This document shows positions 22,801 to 35,269 of a stretch of 64,000 nucleotides of DNA, piece by piece. A model generated the notes under the pieces. It was not told the origin of the DNA. It saw only the letters and a list, made by a program, of their open reading frames with translations, and did not search any database. This stretch comes from Alligator mississippiensis (lineage: Eukaryota > Chordata > Crocodylia > Alligatoridae): positions 66,671,181 through 66,735,180 of the forward strand of contig NC_081829.1 of assembly GCF_030867095.1 (NCBI RefSeq). The letters run 5' to 3'. Within the stretch, counting starts at the first letter, position 1. Each line of letters opens with the position of its first letter. The position numbers were made by a program, and so were the translations under genes.

Positions 22801-25343
22801 TGCCCTGGGGCATACGTTCAAACTGGTAAAACCCCAGTGGGAAGATGAAAGCCATCTTCTTTTTATCTGCCTCCCGAAAGGGTATTTGGTAGTACCAGTT
22901 TCAAAGTTCCAAGACAGAGAACCATTGGCTACCCCACAAACAGTCCAGTGTCTCTTGCACTTAGGGCATGGTGTATTGGTCCACTATAGTCTGGGCATTC
23001 AGTACTTGATTGTCTATGCACATTCTTAGCTTTTCACTCTTCTTGTGCATGATGACAATGGGTGACACACAGGGACTCTTGGACTCCGTAATGATATGGT
23101 GATCCAGCAGCTCTTGAAGATGGAGTTGGACTTCTTCCATCTTGGCCAGAGGGATACAGTGGGACCACTCCCTGAAAGGACGAGGGTTGCAGAAGCGAAT
23201 GTGATGCTCTACCCCTTTAGCCTCGCCCACACCCCACTCATGCACCAAGAAGGTCTAATAGTGGATCTTCTCCCGTATCTGCGCTTTCTCTGCTTCTGGA
23301 GCCAGGGAGTCACCAAAGAAAAAATGGTCAGGAGCAATAGGCAGGGAGAAGGATTGGGTGGCAACAGTCACCACCTCTACCTTCCTCACTACTGCCAACT
23401 TCTGGCCTGGGCACACCACCACATTGTTCAGAGTGGGATTTATCACAAGGACAGTGACCTGGTTTTGATTCAAACCCCATGGGTCGAATAGTCCATCCAG
23501 AACCCTCAGAGTCTGGGGTCATTCTTTCCCTGGTAAAGTATATACCACCACAGGGCCATTGGAGGAGAGGCCCTCTTTTAAGCTACACTTGACAGGCAGG
23601 GCCTACTGACTCTTATCAGGGAGGGACATGTCCCCCCTCCCCCAAGTGAACCATAAGGCTCCTAGAATAGGAGGGTCCTTGTTCATACCTCTTTCTTCCC
23701 ATTGACCATAGGCCTTGGAGCATAAAGTATGCATTTTCAGCTGCTCCCTATAACCCGAATCAGTCTGCTGCCTACAATACTAGGCCAATACTTGAAAGAT
23801 GTTGGAATTAGTTCCAATAAGAAGGGATGCCTCCCTCTTCCACCTGGGATCCAGGCACACCAGGGCAATTGTGGCCACCTCCTTACTGGTCCCTGCCACG
23901 CATGTGGGGAATCTAATTCAGATCTGGACATACCCATGGTACAGATTTTGATCCTTGCTTAGCCCCCACAGACCCAGCCCAGGCAGCAGATACAAGGGTA
24001 AACATTTCAAACAATTTCCATAAATAGACTCAAATAAAATAGTCCCTGGGACTCACTATCCAAAATAGCCACACATTGATGCCCGTTCACCTCGACAGGG
24101 ACCTCTGCCCTCGGACCTATCAACCCATCTAGTATTATGCTCAGGACTGGGACTTGGGAGTTTGGTGGGGCCTGGGATGGAACTAACTCCCTTGCCCCAT
24201 CCCTATCAAGTTTTCCAACCCCTACAAGACCTTTAGTTGTTGGAATACTCACTCTGGGTTTTCTGTCCCAGAGCATCCTTCAGGCATGTGACCAGGCTCC
24301 TCACACTAGTAACAAAACCCAAAAGCTCGTGTGTTTGGCGAGCTAGGCGCTGGCACTAGTGCTAGGCGCTGGCACTAGTTTGCCCCAAAGTCAATGGGGA
24401 AGCCCAGGTGGGTACTCTGGAAGGAGTATGGCTAACTGTCACTGCTAGGACGGGTGTGGGAGGTTCTTCCTCTATCTTGGGGAGGGCTTCCTCCTGAGGA
24501 ATCACAGACATCACCCAGCTTGTGGGCCCCTTCCTGGCCAGGGGGTGGGTCCTTGGGGGTCCACATAGACTCATGTAACTGGAGGATTTCTTCTTCCTCC
24601 CTCATCTCCTGGGCCAGTTGGCTAAATCCTGGAGGATTATTTTTTTGCCCAGACAAATTTAGGTCCTGGATAAGGGTCAGGCTATAATGGGCCCTGATTT
24701 GGATTTGGCAGAGCTGGGAATGATCAGCCTCCGTAGCGGTGAAGGCTCCCTGTTTAACCACCCACTGTAGAACCTTTTCTAAACACAGATACGATGAGGC
24801 AGTTTCCTCTTTGCATTGAAATGTGCCTAGTAGTTCGTAATTTGTCCCGCCACGTGAGTACAGTTGCCCAAACATGTCCTGCAGACCCTGCAGACACTGT
24901 TGGGTGGTGATCCCAGAGTCCTGAAGCTTCGCAGCCTGAACTATTCAAAAGGTGAGTTCCCTCAATACATCTAGCAGGTGACAGCACTTTTTATCATTGG
25001 GGACTTGCCAGGTTAATGTCTCTTGTATATGGCCATGCCAGGCTTCAAAGTCCTCTTCTCTGGGAGGGATGGGGACACTCACTCCCTGAAAAGATCCACA
25101 GTCTCCTATAGGTGGCCTTCTCATTAGAAGAACTGGCCACTTCTTTAATGACCTGCCATACTGCAGAGACCCAGTCAGCAGGATGTGATGCCCCTCCTGA
25201 CCCTGAGTCCCTGAGGTCTCTGGGGAACTTGCATCCCCCCCCCCCCCCCCGCAAGCCTGGGAATCACCAGTGTTTGACATAGTTCCCTTTTTCGTTCTCT
25301 ATAGAGAGACACAGCACCTGCCACAAACAATCACCTGCCACCG

Positions 25344-25363
25344 TATCCTGGACAAACCCCCAA
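25344..25363 (-). other. Primer-binding-like site of the Gypsy fossil
   Basis: Read on the minus strand, TTTGGGGGTTTGTCCAGGAT resembles the proline-tRNA primer site (TGGGGGCTCGTCC...). It sits directly beside the terminal repeat, where a primer site belongs. Confidence 0.5.
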
Positions 25364-25365
25364 AA

Positions 25366-25515
25366 TATAACCTGGGTACACCCAAGGGTGTGCCTCATCC
25401 TCAACTGGATGAGATAGGTGGGCAGGCAACAGTGCTGTGAGAAGGATGCTGTGACTCAGGTACAAATCCCTCTATTCTCTAGAGAGGCACACCACACAAA
25501 GGGTTCTTTCTCTTA
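25366..25515 (-). repeat. Gypsy fossil 5' LTR, recognisable part
   Basis: TATAACCTGGGTACACCC through CACAAAGGGTTCTT matches 19252-19400 (for example CATCCTCAACTGGATGAGAT). To the right of 25515 the similarity stops, so the rest of this LTR is lost or replaced. Confidence 0.65.
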
Positions 25516-26308
25516 ACAGGACACAGGATACAGCTCCTGCAGCATAGAGAAGGCATTGCAGACATACTACTACAAGTCACTTGTGAAACAGAAGGAAGGA
25601 AAACTGACTTTGTTAGCACCTGATGGTGGTCCCCCCAGCCTTCACCATGTTACCTCTCAGCTCTGTGTTCTTGGGGAACCCTGGCACAGGATGCAGCCTG
25701 TCTGACTTGCAAAGAATTCCCCCCCCCCCCAAACAAAACTGATTAAGATGCAGTGGGAGACGCAACTAAAATCCTCCAGATAAGGGTGACAAGAGTGAAA
25801 CAACTGCCCTAGGTCTCAGTTGCATCCAAGATGGAACCAGATGACAACTCATTTACATAGGAGATGGAGAACAGAAAGCCCTAAGCAGAGACTGCAGTGA
25901 ATACTGGGATCAGAGAAGCAGGGGAGCAATACATGATGGGGAATCTGTGCTCCAAATGCTAATCAACCCACATTTACACACACTCAGGTCAGCATTTATC
26001 AGACCAGTTCTAATCTGGATTTACAAAGGACTTCCCCACTCCACCAAACACACACACCTCTAAGTTTAATAGGCATCTTGGGCTGTATATTCCCCAGTTC
26101 CACTATGGGAGGCCTATTTAAACTTGATTGACTAAAACTCACTTTGCAGGTTAGGGAATGCTGAGGCAAGAGACTGAGTCAGAGGGGGTATGGGCAAGAT
26201 TTGAACAATGGTAAAGGGTTCATCACAGCATCCAGCCCATTGGAGCCCTGACCACAAGTGTTGTCATACTTTTCCCAGGACAATTGGTGGAAGTCTTCCC
26301 CCACCAAA
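25516..26308. other. Unassigned sequence right of the Gypsy fossil
   Basis: It has no clear match to the left LTR. It contains a poly-C run near 25721-25730. It might be diverged LTR sequence or unrelated repeat. Confidence 0.4.
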
Positions 26309-27060
26309 TGTTATGAACACTCCAATAATTGCCTTAAGTCTGTTAAAAGACTATAGTAAGATCTGGAAAAGTCATGCTAAGCTGAGGCTTGTTTACAACA
26401 AGTGAAAATCCAAAACCCTGATGCTGCAAGCTATCTATTGTTTCTGAAGGAACCACGAGATAGCCCATCAGTATATCTGCTATCCACAGGAATTTCAAGA
26501 TGGCTCCTAAGTGTCTGGTTACTCTCTAACCTTATGATTTTCCTGATTATCAATCAGTTCCTTGAAATTTTCCAAACCAGATTACCCCTTGTCAATAGAA
26601 AAGACAATGATTTACACTATTGAAAATGCTTTGAAGAAGCTAAACTGAGGGTATAAAAAATATGTAAAAAAGCAGCAATGTGTGTGTGTGCTTCAAGAGG
26701 AGAACTCTCTCTCTCACACCACCCACTGTTCTCCTTGAGATGCTGGAAGAAACAGATCATCTCCCTTCAAGGATTGTGCTAAGCAGCATTGCAACCCGAG
26801 TGCCTTGGACTGGTGAGATCCCAGGGCTCTCTCTCTCTCTCTTTTCTCTCTAGGCATAAATTTCTGAACCTGAACTGTATTAGTTAAGCTTGAGCTAAGT
26901 TTCCCCAAATTCTGAGTGAAACCAGGGTAATACTGTAATTGTTTGTGTTTGTTTTTCCTTTGCATGTCCATTACTACTAGTACCATTATATAGTTCATGT
27001 ACTTAGCAATAAATAACTTATATAGTCAAACTGGTAGTAACTGGGTATATTTTTCCTTCT
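26309..27060 (+). mobile_element. LTR-like block (fossil), family unknown
   Basis: It starts TGTTATGAACACTCC, has a TATA-like GGGTATAAAAAATATG near 26649 and a poly(A) signal GCAATAAATAAC near 27007. Order and spacing are LTR-like, but no partner or target duplication was found. Alternative: chance promoter-like sequence in an unknown repeat. Confidence 0.3.
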
Positions 27061-27129
27061 CTACTTCTCCTTCCCCACTTGTTCTGCAGCAATGCTTCTT
27101 TTACCTAAGCTAAAGATCCCTGTGAAGCC

Positions 27130-27595
27130 CAAAAATACTGTGGGCCCCGCTCATCAAGAGGCTAAAGATTGGGATGTGCTGAGTTTGAAGCACATAAGGG
27201 GATCAGCTTGTACAGGCTGATTGACCCAGTTTGGCTCAGACGTGCCCTAATGAACTGAATGCTAGCCCGTGAAGGTGTCAGCTGGACATCCAGCCAGATT
27301 CAGAGGTATTCTGTTTACCTGTGTGCTTGTGTCTGACTGCAGTTTATTGTTGCTCTGATGAACTGATTCTTGGCATATGAGGGTGTCAGCCGGTCCATGC
27401 TGATCAACCCACCGGGTCAGGCGTGTCATGTTAATATGTGTGTGTTTGTGTGTATGACTGATTTGGTGACTGGAGGAACCCAGCCCCATTGACACTGAGT
27501 CCTGCAAGATAGCTCCATTGGGGGTGAGGACTTGCAGAAGGGAGATATACAACTCGGTATAGAAACACAAGTAACACAAGCAGCACATGGATCAA
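27130..27595. repeat. Unknown repeat with two related halves
   Basis: GCTGATTGACCC (27218) with GAAGGTGTCAGCTGG (27272) and GAGGGTGTCAGCCGG (27383) with GCTGATCAACCC (27400) look like two diverged copies of one unit. No coding similarity. Confidence 0.35.
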
Positions 27596-27599
27596 ATTA

Positions 27600-29590
27600 C
27601 CAAGACCCTAGAAACATGTCCTTAATAAATGAGCACACCCCAAAATGATGGGCAAATCTGGTAACAACCACCTGGATAAAGACACTATACACTGATGTGA
27701 GCAACAGGGTGCTGGTGAATGAGTTTCTGAACATGCCTATAATGGTAAAGTCAGGCATCCAACAGGGCTGCCTACTCTCCCCAATTCTGTTCATCTATGT
27801 GATGGAACTGCTAGCCCAGGGGCTCAGGCAGGACACCAGAATCAACAGAATGCAGATCCCCAGAGGCAATGGGGAGGAAGTGAGGGCCCTGGCCTACAAA
27901 GATGACCTCAATGTCCTATGCACAGACAGTCAAAATAGAACTTTAATATACACAGGTATACAGAGTGGTGGCAGAGGCCAAGATCCATGTGAGCAAAAGT
28001 ACCTGCCTAGTACTAGGCAAACTCAGGGACCTGTCATCCCTGGGAGTTTCCAGTCCCGTGAGGGGCTGAAGATTCTCAGGGTAGAGTTCAACCCAGTGCC
28101 AACTGTATGGAGGGTGTAGGATAAGACCTGAGGCCAAAGTGAAACAAAGAAAGGGACTGCAGCACATGTGCTGCCTATCAATGGTGGGGGGTGTGGAGCT
28201 TATGAGGGCAGTGTTGCTACCAGTGCTTCTGTACACCGCACTGGTCTTCTCCCCCCACTCCCGCCAGCAGGTCATTCACAGAATCCAGAGGGCCATGTGT
28301 GTTTTCTTCTGAGGCTCCAGATGGGAGAAAGTGGTGAGAAAAACCCTGTACAAGATGAAATGGACAGGGGGGCAATGAATGCCAGACATCCTGTTATTCC
28401 TCTTAGCCAAATGCACAAGACAGATCTGCAATTTGGCAATGAGGGCAGGGTCTAAAAAAGCCTGCTTCATGAAGTAGTTTGCAGGTCACACGCTATGACA
28501 TTGTGGGGTACACATATCGCCACTCATGAGACTAGCCACTTGGGAACCACAGTGGTTCTGCAAAACCCTGGAGCAGTTCTGCAGTAAATATGAACAACAG
28601 AAAGAAGGCCCGATGACCCGAGCAAACCACTGCAAGATGCAGGAGGTGGTGAGGGAAAGGGACATTTTTCCACTCATGGGTCTACTCCCCCATGACAGCT
28701 GCTAGGCCATGTAGGAGAGGATCTTCCATAAGGACCTGCAGAAAGAAGACAGGCATATGAACTGGCAGGTAGCCCACCAAGCTCTCCCAGTGTGGGTGCA
28801 GCAGCACAGAGAGGGGCAGAGAAGCCAACCATACTGCCCCAGGGAAACCTGCCTGAGGAAGGCAGAGCCAATCCACCACCTCCTGTGGTACTGTCCATAT
28901 GCCAAAGGGGTTTTGAGAGAAGTGTTCAGACTTCTCAAGATGGTGACATGGTCACAACCTTAACCAGAAAAGCAGCACTGTTTGGACACCTGTCCAAAGC
29001 AGCAAGGGACCCTGATGGGCCACTTTGACCAATTCATTTCCTGCTTCAGAAATGCCCAGAGAAGACCAGGAACCTGCTCATGTACAGGCACACATACCTC
29101 TCAACAGAGGCTTATGTCAAAATGGAACTAAGAGATGCAAGGAAGAAAACAGTGGAAGACATCAGGGAGGAGATGGCAGGGATCCTATGGAAAAAAATGG
29201 ACTGGTACAGACTGTTCAGGAGTGGGACCCCTGAAGAGAATGACAATGAAGACAAGGCAGCAGACCTGGTGAGAGACAAAGGACAACTAAAGTGATGACA
29301 GAAATGACTGAAAGGACTGGGAAATAGACAGTGGTTAGGGGCAAAGTAATGTCATTATGAGAGAAAAGGGTGATGGGTGTGCGGTGCAGATATTGTGATG
29401 GGAGAGTGTACTGTGTAACTGTAATGATGTGCTTTGTACTGTCAAGTGAGCCATAATGGCCATGGGACAGGTTGGTAAAAGCTTTGTTGGGACAGGTTGG
29501 TAAAAGATATTTTATTTGCTTATATATTTAGTTTATTTAGTTATAGGAATATATATTTTTGCACAAAAAATAAAAGCATATTCTCTGTCT
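27600..29590 (+). mobile_element. Tx1-like LINE, 3' part
   Basis: Translated pieces read VKSGIQQGCLLSPILFIYVM then ELLAQGLRQD and VRALAYKDDLNVLC: the reverse transcriptase blocks with a changed YADD motif. Later YCPRETCLRKAEPIHHLLWY with CPYAKG is the C..C...H..C knuckle of LINE C-termini. It ends in AATAAAAGC near 29570. It is 5'-truncated and has several frame shifts. Assignment to the Tx1/L1 side of LINEs is from motif spacing only. Confidence 0.7.
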
Positions 29591-30301
29591 GGCTTATTGG
29601 AGATGGACTAATTCACAGAAAAAAATTACAGCTTCATTGATCAAGACAGAATAAATACAAGCCTCTGTAGCCTACTGGTTTGGGCACTCAGCTGGGCAGG
29701 GGAGTCCAGAGTCCAGTCTCTGCTTCAAGAACTTCTTAATGAACTGTTCTGTCTCTCTTGCACCATCTCTTTTCTGATATTGCAACACCACTTAATGCTC
29801 AGTAGCATAATCCCAATAGCCCTCCTGTGAATACTTGGTTACTTAAAATAATGGATAATTATTTCCTTATACTGTGTGTGAAATCCTAGCCCCACTGAAG
29901 TCACTGGAAGTTTTGCCTTACACATTTAGCCAAATGGGTCCATTTTTTTTTTACCTTTCTGTATTTGCTTATTTTAGTACTTGTCTCCATAAAATACTTT
30001 AAAAATTAAGGTTTAATGTGTGCTTCTGAGACAATATTAGCTGTTGCTTGATTTGATTAGGTTTTATCACTTCTAAGTAAACACTTGCAAAATCTATGAG
30101 GATTATTCAGATAATAAGACTAAATAAAAATAAAGCACTCCACAGGGAACCCCAGACAGGTTGAATTAAACAGATAGAGAAGAAGAGGAGATAACAGAGA
30201 GCACATTGTTTTATTTTTAATAGGGGAATCAGAAAGAAAGATACTTTTGTTCATTATTTTATTTTTACTTTTAATTTACTATCCAGTAGGGGCATAGACA
30301 T

Positions 30302-31682
30302 TAGGCCTGTGCGAGTTGGCAGCGATCCAATCCAGCTTCAGATCTGGCCACTTCAGATGGCTGCGATCCCATCTGGAGTTCCAGACTGGGTTTCCGCCTC
30401 GATCCAGCCGATGCGGCTTTGAAGCTTTGGAGCCATCTCGGATATCCAGCCAGAGGGTATAATGGGGAATCAATGGAAGATCTATAACTTTGTTGGTTTT
30501 TGTCCAATTTGGATGAAACTTGCAGGGATCGTAGCCTCTGCTGAGAGCATGAAACCTGCCAAGATTCAAGAAGATTTGTATGGGGGTTTGGGGGGAACTG
30601 CACCCCAAATTATTGAAAGCCAAATTCATGTCACAGGTGTGTGTTACAACACAGGGGGACGGGGTCAAAACTGCAGGGCTGGTAGCTCTTACTGAGGCCA
30701 CAAAACCTGCCAAGTTTCAAGGAGACAGGTGCAAGGGTTTGGGGGGAACTGCACCTCAAGCTGCGGACAAGCAAAACTCGTGCCCTGGGTGACACTGCGT
30801 GTGTTAAGGTGCAGCAGGGTAAGAACTGCAGGGATGGTGGCCCCTGCTGTGGCCATGATGCCTGCCAGCTGTGGAGGTGATCGGTGCAGCGGGGTTCTGG
30901 GGCCCTGCACCCCTAGCTGCTGACAAGCAAAACTCTTGCCAAGACTGTGTCTGTCTTGCGGCAGTTGATTGTCTGTATTGATTCTTTCCTCTCCTTAGCC
31001 TGGTTTGTAGGTGTTAATTTATGCTCATTAAATTATTATGTAGTAGCTAGCTCCTGTGTATTGAGTTGGTCCCTGAGTCCCTGGTTCCTGAGTAAATCAT
31101 GATTGATTGATTGGTAACTGGTAACACAGTAGCTTAGCAGCCAGGCCTGCAATAGTGTCTCCCCTCCCCGCCCCAAGACAGAGTCAGTCCCACAGCACCC
31201 ATGGCACCAGTTTTGTCTGTCAGCAGCTTGAGGGGCAGTCCCCCCCAAGACCCTGCACTGATCTTATTGAAACTTGGCAGGCTTTGTGTCCTGAGTAAGA
31301 GCTACCACCCTGGCAATTTTCACCCCATTATGTTGTAACGCCTAGACGTGACATGAGTTTTGCTTTCAAGAATTTGGGGTGCTGTTCCCCCCAAACCCCT
31401 GTACCAATCTTCCTGAAACTTGGCAGGCTTCATTCTCTCTGCAGAGTCTACCACTACAGAAAAATTCATCTAAATGACACAAAAAAAACCAGAGATATAG
31501 ATATTTTATTGTTTCCCCTATGGCCAGATCTCCAAGGTGGCTCCGAAGCTCTTCGGAAGCTTCAAACGACTTTGGGAAGTCTAATGAGGCCAGTGCTTCA
31601 ACCTGGATGTGCTGCTTCAGACCCCACAGCATCCAAAGCTTCTCTGGATCTGAAGCTCTGTCCGAAGCCTCGCACAGCCCTA
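30302..31682. mobile_element. hAT-like non-autonomous element, palindromic, 1381 bp
   Basis: The ends TAGGCCTGTGCGAG and CTCGCACAGCCCTA are inverted repeats. The target duplication ATAGACAT occurs at 30294-30301 and 31683-31690; copy B has a single AAAGACAT at the matching empty site (about 42387-42394). An 8-bp duplication and the TIR form fit hAT. Inside, units of about 150 bp start near 30521, 30671 and 30826, and inverted units lie near 31270 and 31416, so the element is a long hairpin built from tandem units. No transposase. Confidence 0.8.
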
Positions 31683-31773
31683 ATAGACATGCCCTGCTGT
31701 GCATGGTGGCAACACATGGTAATGCATACTGTTGCTGTTAAGTAATTTGTTCTTGTTGATTGCTTGTTACCAG

Positions 31774-31865
31774 CCTACACTGATTCACACAGCAAGTCAG
31801 TCAACTGGTGGAATCAGACCAAGAAGGACAAATGGAAAGGAAGGCCAAGGCAACTGAAGCAATAT
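31774..31865 (+). other. Exon-like 92-bp block, copy A
   Basis: It has acceptor TTGCTTGTTACCAG and a weaker donor GTTAGT. It is the counterpart of 42479-42570 with equal length. Open in one frame (YTDSHSKSVNWWNQ...). Role unknown; possibly an untranslated leader exon of the duplicated lipase. Confidence 0.3.
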
Positions 31866-32616
31866 GTTAGTATGCGTGGCTTCATAATTTCTTACTTTTG
31901 GTGTTTGTTTGTAAATAAGAAAACCTTCAGTAAATGCATAGTTCCCATTCCTTTACTAAATTCACTTTGAGGTTCCAGTCAACTTTCTGATTGTTAAGAT
32001 GCTGATGTAGGCAGAAGGTTATGTGTGTGAAAGACTCAACCCTACTTGAAAAAGGTAAAAGGGAAATGAAGTATTGTATCTTTCTCTCTCTGTCTTTTTA
32101 GCCGAGGATTAAAATCTTGAAGCAGTTAAGTTTCATCTTTACTGGGAAATGGGATATACAATTTGATTTGGGTTTAGTTGTACTAGGGACAGCAATGGAG
32201 AAAGTGTTCTGAACAGAGGGTCAGCATGTCTTATACTGGCCAGTAGGGAAATTTCCTAATGCATTTTATGTTTTTCCTCTTTGTTAGATGGAAGACATCC
32301 TCCATTAAGAGGTGATGGAATGGATGGTACCCCTTTGAAGATGTCCTTCTGGTAATGTTCTTGACTCTTATTATTGAGAAATATCTATTTAGCTTGAATT
32401 GAATTATTTTTGAATGATTGAGGTTGACAGCACTGAAAACTGTTGAATGTGAGAGCAGGTCAGAGATTCCCCTTCTATTCTTTTATCACTGGAAAATGCT
32501 TTTTTGCCCAATAAGAGAATCTTCTACAAAAACTTGTGTCGATTAACATTTTCAATTTTGACAATGAATTTCAAACCACTAGGAAAAAATTAGTAAAAGG
32601 TCACAAGTGAATCCTT

Positions 32617-33868
32617 TACGGCTAGGGACAGAAGTTACACATAAACCAGTTTAAGTGATCAGAAACTGGTTTAAACCTGTGTCCCAGGGGCACAGGACCA
32701 GGAGAGGGGGAAGCTGCGTTCATAGGCAAACCCCAGTCCAAAGTAAAAAGAAAAGAAAACCGCAATGTACCTGTTGTAGGGGCCAGGAGGAACGAGGAAA
32801 CGTGTGGTGGGAAACCGCCTGCGCGGTTCATTAGCTGTGCCTATATCCAGCTGGGACTGGGTGACGTCATGAGGAGACACCACCTGGCAGAGATAAAGAA
32901 CGGCCCTGAAGGCACTGGAAAAACGGCAAGGACTGGAGTACCGGTGGGGAACCACTGGGCAGAAGGCATACAGCCGCTGCAGCCAGCAGCCAGCAGCAGC
33001 AGCGGCAGTGGCACAAGTGGTGGTGGCGGCGGAAGCAGCAGGAGCTGCAGAGGATCCCAACCCAGAGGTTGCCCTAGCCTAAGGGTGTTGGGGGGGGGGG
33101 GGCTAAGGGTGTATGGAGCTCTCACTGTGGCAAGCAAGATCAACTGCTCAGGGAAAGGTGGCATGGGAGCATATAATAGAGCGGAGGCGGGCGCAATCTG
33201 TAACAGAACAGAAGCTCAGTGCATATAAACAAGTTTCAAACTGGCTGAAACTGGTTTAAGATAAACCTGGTTAAATGTAGTATCAGACTTACCTGATTTA
33301 GGCCAAAGTGGTTTATGAAACTTCTGTCCCAGACCCCTTCCTGGTTCAAGTTAAATCACTGTCCCCCAGAATCCGAGATGCTTTCCAGCCTGGCTTGGCT
33401 GTGTTGTCTGCTCCAGAGAACAGGGTTGGCTCCACCCCTCTGCTCCCGAGCTGGAGCAGTGAAGGCTGAGTGACCGGCGTGGGAGGGGGGGACAAAACAG
33501 GCTAGGGATGCAGCCCAGTCTACAGGGGATGGACTACAAGTGTGGACTACAAATCCCAGAGGCACTTGGAAGTAGGAGGAGGAAGTGATGAGGAATCCTG
33601 CAGAATCCTGCTGCTCTAATTCTGGACTACAAATCCCAGAGACCTTGGGGGCACCAGGAAGACGAAGTAAACACACAGCCAGAGACCAGTGGTCTAGCAC
33701 CCCCTGGCTTCTGGCCTGAGCCACTGCAGGCATGTGGCTGCATTTACTGAATCAAAGGTGAAATGTCTGTTCACTTATGTTTCAATTTAATCTGTGCAGA
33801 TTAGATTAACCTGCAAAGACTGAATTGATTCAGCCTTGGGCTTTTTGACTGTGTGTGCCAAGCCTAGG
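32617..33868. mobile_element. Insertion private to copy A, with GGGACAGAAGTT ends inside
   Basis: Copy B reads straight through (AATCCTTTAGAAGTATTC near 43287), while copy A has about 1.25 kb here. Within it GGGACAGAAGTTAC (32625) and its inverse AAACTTCTGTCCC (33318-33330) form terminal inverted repeats, each beside CATAAACCA / GGTTTATG. The GC-rich centre has GCAGCAGC/GGTGGTGGCGGC runs. Likely one or two nested DNA transposon relics. Confidence 0.55.
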
Positions 33869-35269
33869 AGTATTCTAGGAAAGATTGAAGAGATGTGAAC
33901 AACCTGAAGACACAATGAGTCCTGATACAACAATTGGCAATTATTAACAAGTAATAAGCCCTTAGTTGCAACAATTTACCAATCATTATGGCATACAATT
34001 ACATGCCTTGTCTGAAACTGAGGCTGTCTGTTCAGGAGACAAATGCTATTTTTTCATTACTGTATTGTACTTTGCCAGTCTAATCTGCGAATCTGATATC
34101 TGTAAGAAAGATCAAAGCAAAAATACTTGTTTGTTATAGCTAGGCCTTAGCTTTACTGTGAAAGCTCATTTCTGAGATTCTATTCATGGGAAAGAAAAAT
34201 GTGAGCAGGCCACTTGGGAGTTTCATTTCAGCCAGGCTAATTTGGGGTAAAGGATGAAACTAATACTACATATTGACTAATGTAATACTCTGTCACCCAG
34301 AATTTTACTTTTAGTGATACCCACAAAAAAGGTCCATTTCCAAGACTACCTTCCTCAAGTTCTCATGTTGGTTTTTTCAACCAAAATACTCATAATGATC
34401 CCAGCCTCCTTGGAATCAAGCAAAGTTTGATATTCTTGATAATACAGCCATTCTTTCTCAGTGGGTTGTCTGAAAAGTAACTCTTTGATTTCCAAGTGAG
34501 TCTCTTGTTGAGTCTTCATGTTTATGTACCTTCTTTTATTAGTATTACTGATACTCAAGAAAGCTTCTCTGTCAACCCAAGATAAAACACATTGTATTCT
34601 AGCCTCACCTGACAAAGGCATGGAGTACTGTGAATATGATGAACCCAGTCTAAAAGTAAGGGTCACTGCCTTACAGCAATAGAAAGTGAAGAATGTATTT
34701 GCAGTCATTTTTACTACTTAGTATCTAGGAGCGGTTGAATAGGTGTCATATTGCTCACTGCCCTCGCTATCTGAGGGCACATGCTCTAGGCAAAGGGTAC
34801 AAGAATAGGTATTTCCACTTTCCCAAGGTGCACTCTGCACTTTTTCAGCACATAATCCTCTCACCAGGCTTCAGGTCAAGTTAACTGTTCCTTATGCAGT
34901 TGTTCATTTCTATCTGACATGAAGTAAGCAAGAAGAAAAGTCTGGACTCCCTTTTTGGTATAAAATGAAGTAGCAACATTGTTATGAAGTGGGAATACAC
35001 AATATGTTCATAGACTTCTTAATTACAGAGACATTCTTTGTTTCTTACAGATCTAAAATGTTGATATTCATAATGTTGCTTTGGTTCCAAAGACTTTCAT
35101 TTTCTGAAGAATTTTGAAAACCAACACCCTTGAACTTAGAAGAAACCCTAAAAAGGAACATGATGGATCTAGAATGTTTTATGAATGTTGTAAGTGATGT
35201 AATATTCTTTTTCTCTTTTTTAAAGGATGGTTCCCATTATTAATATGTTCATTTCTTTTGAGTGCCCAT

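Larger units (their letters stand above)
19252..25515 (-). mobile_element. Ty3/Gypsy LTR retrotransposon fossil
   Basis: On the minus strand the order is gag (about 25280-24430), a CCHC knuckle region (about 24330-24285), protease (about 24276-24007), reverse transcriptase (about 23250-22280, YLDD at 22712-22723), RNase H (about 22240-21850), integrase (about 21600-20680) and a 3' tail (20600-20000). LLMFGRQPRLPIDL (near 20770-20810) is typical Gypsy integrase C-terminal sequence. The gag resembles the PNMA host gene family. It is broken in many places (at least ten) and one terminal repeat is incomplete; old. Confidence 0.9.

Noticed and set aside
31774-31865. Calling the 92-bp block a protein-coding exon
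   Set aside because: The two copies differ at many amino acids and no protein match is known; kept only as a possible untranslated exon.
32671-33228. Ala/Pro/Ser-rich open frames around 32671-33228 and the CpG-rich patch, considered as a CpG-island first exon
   Set aside because: The region is absent from the paralogous copy and lies between transposon-type inverted ends.
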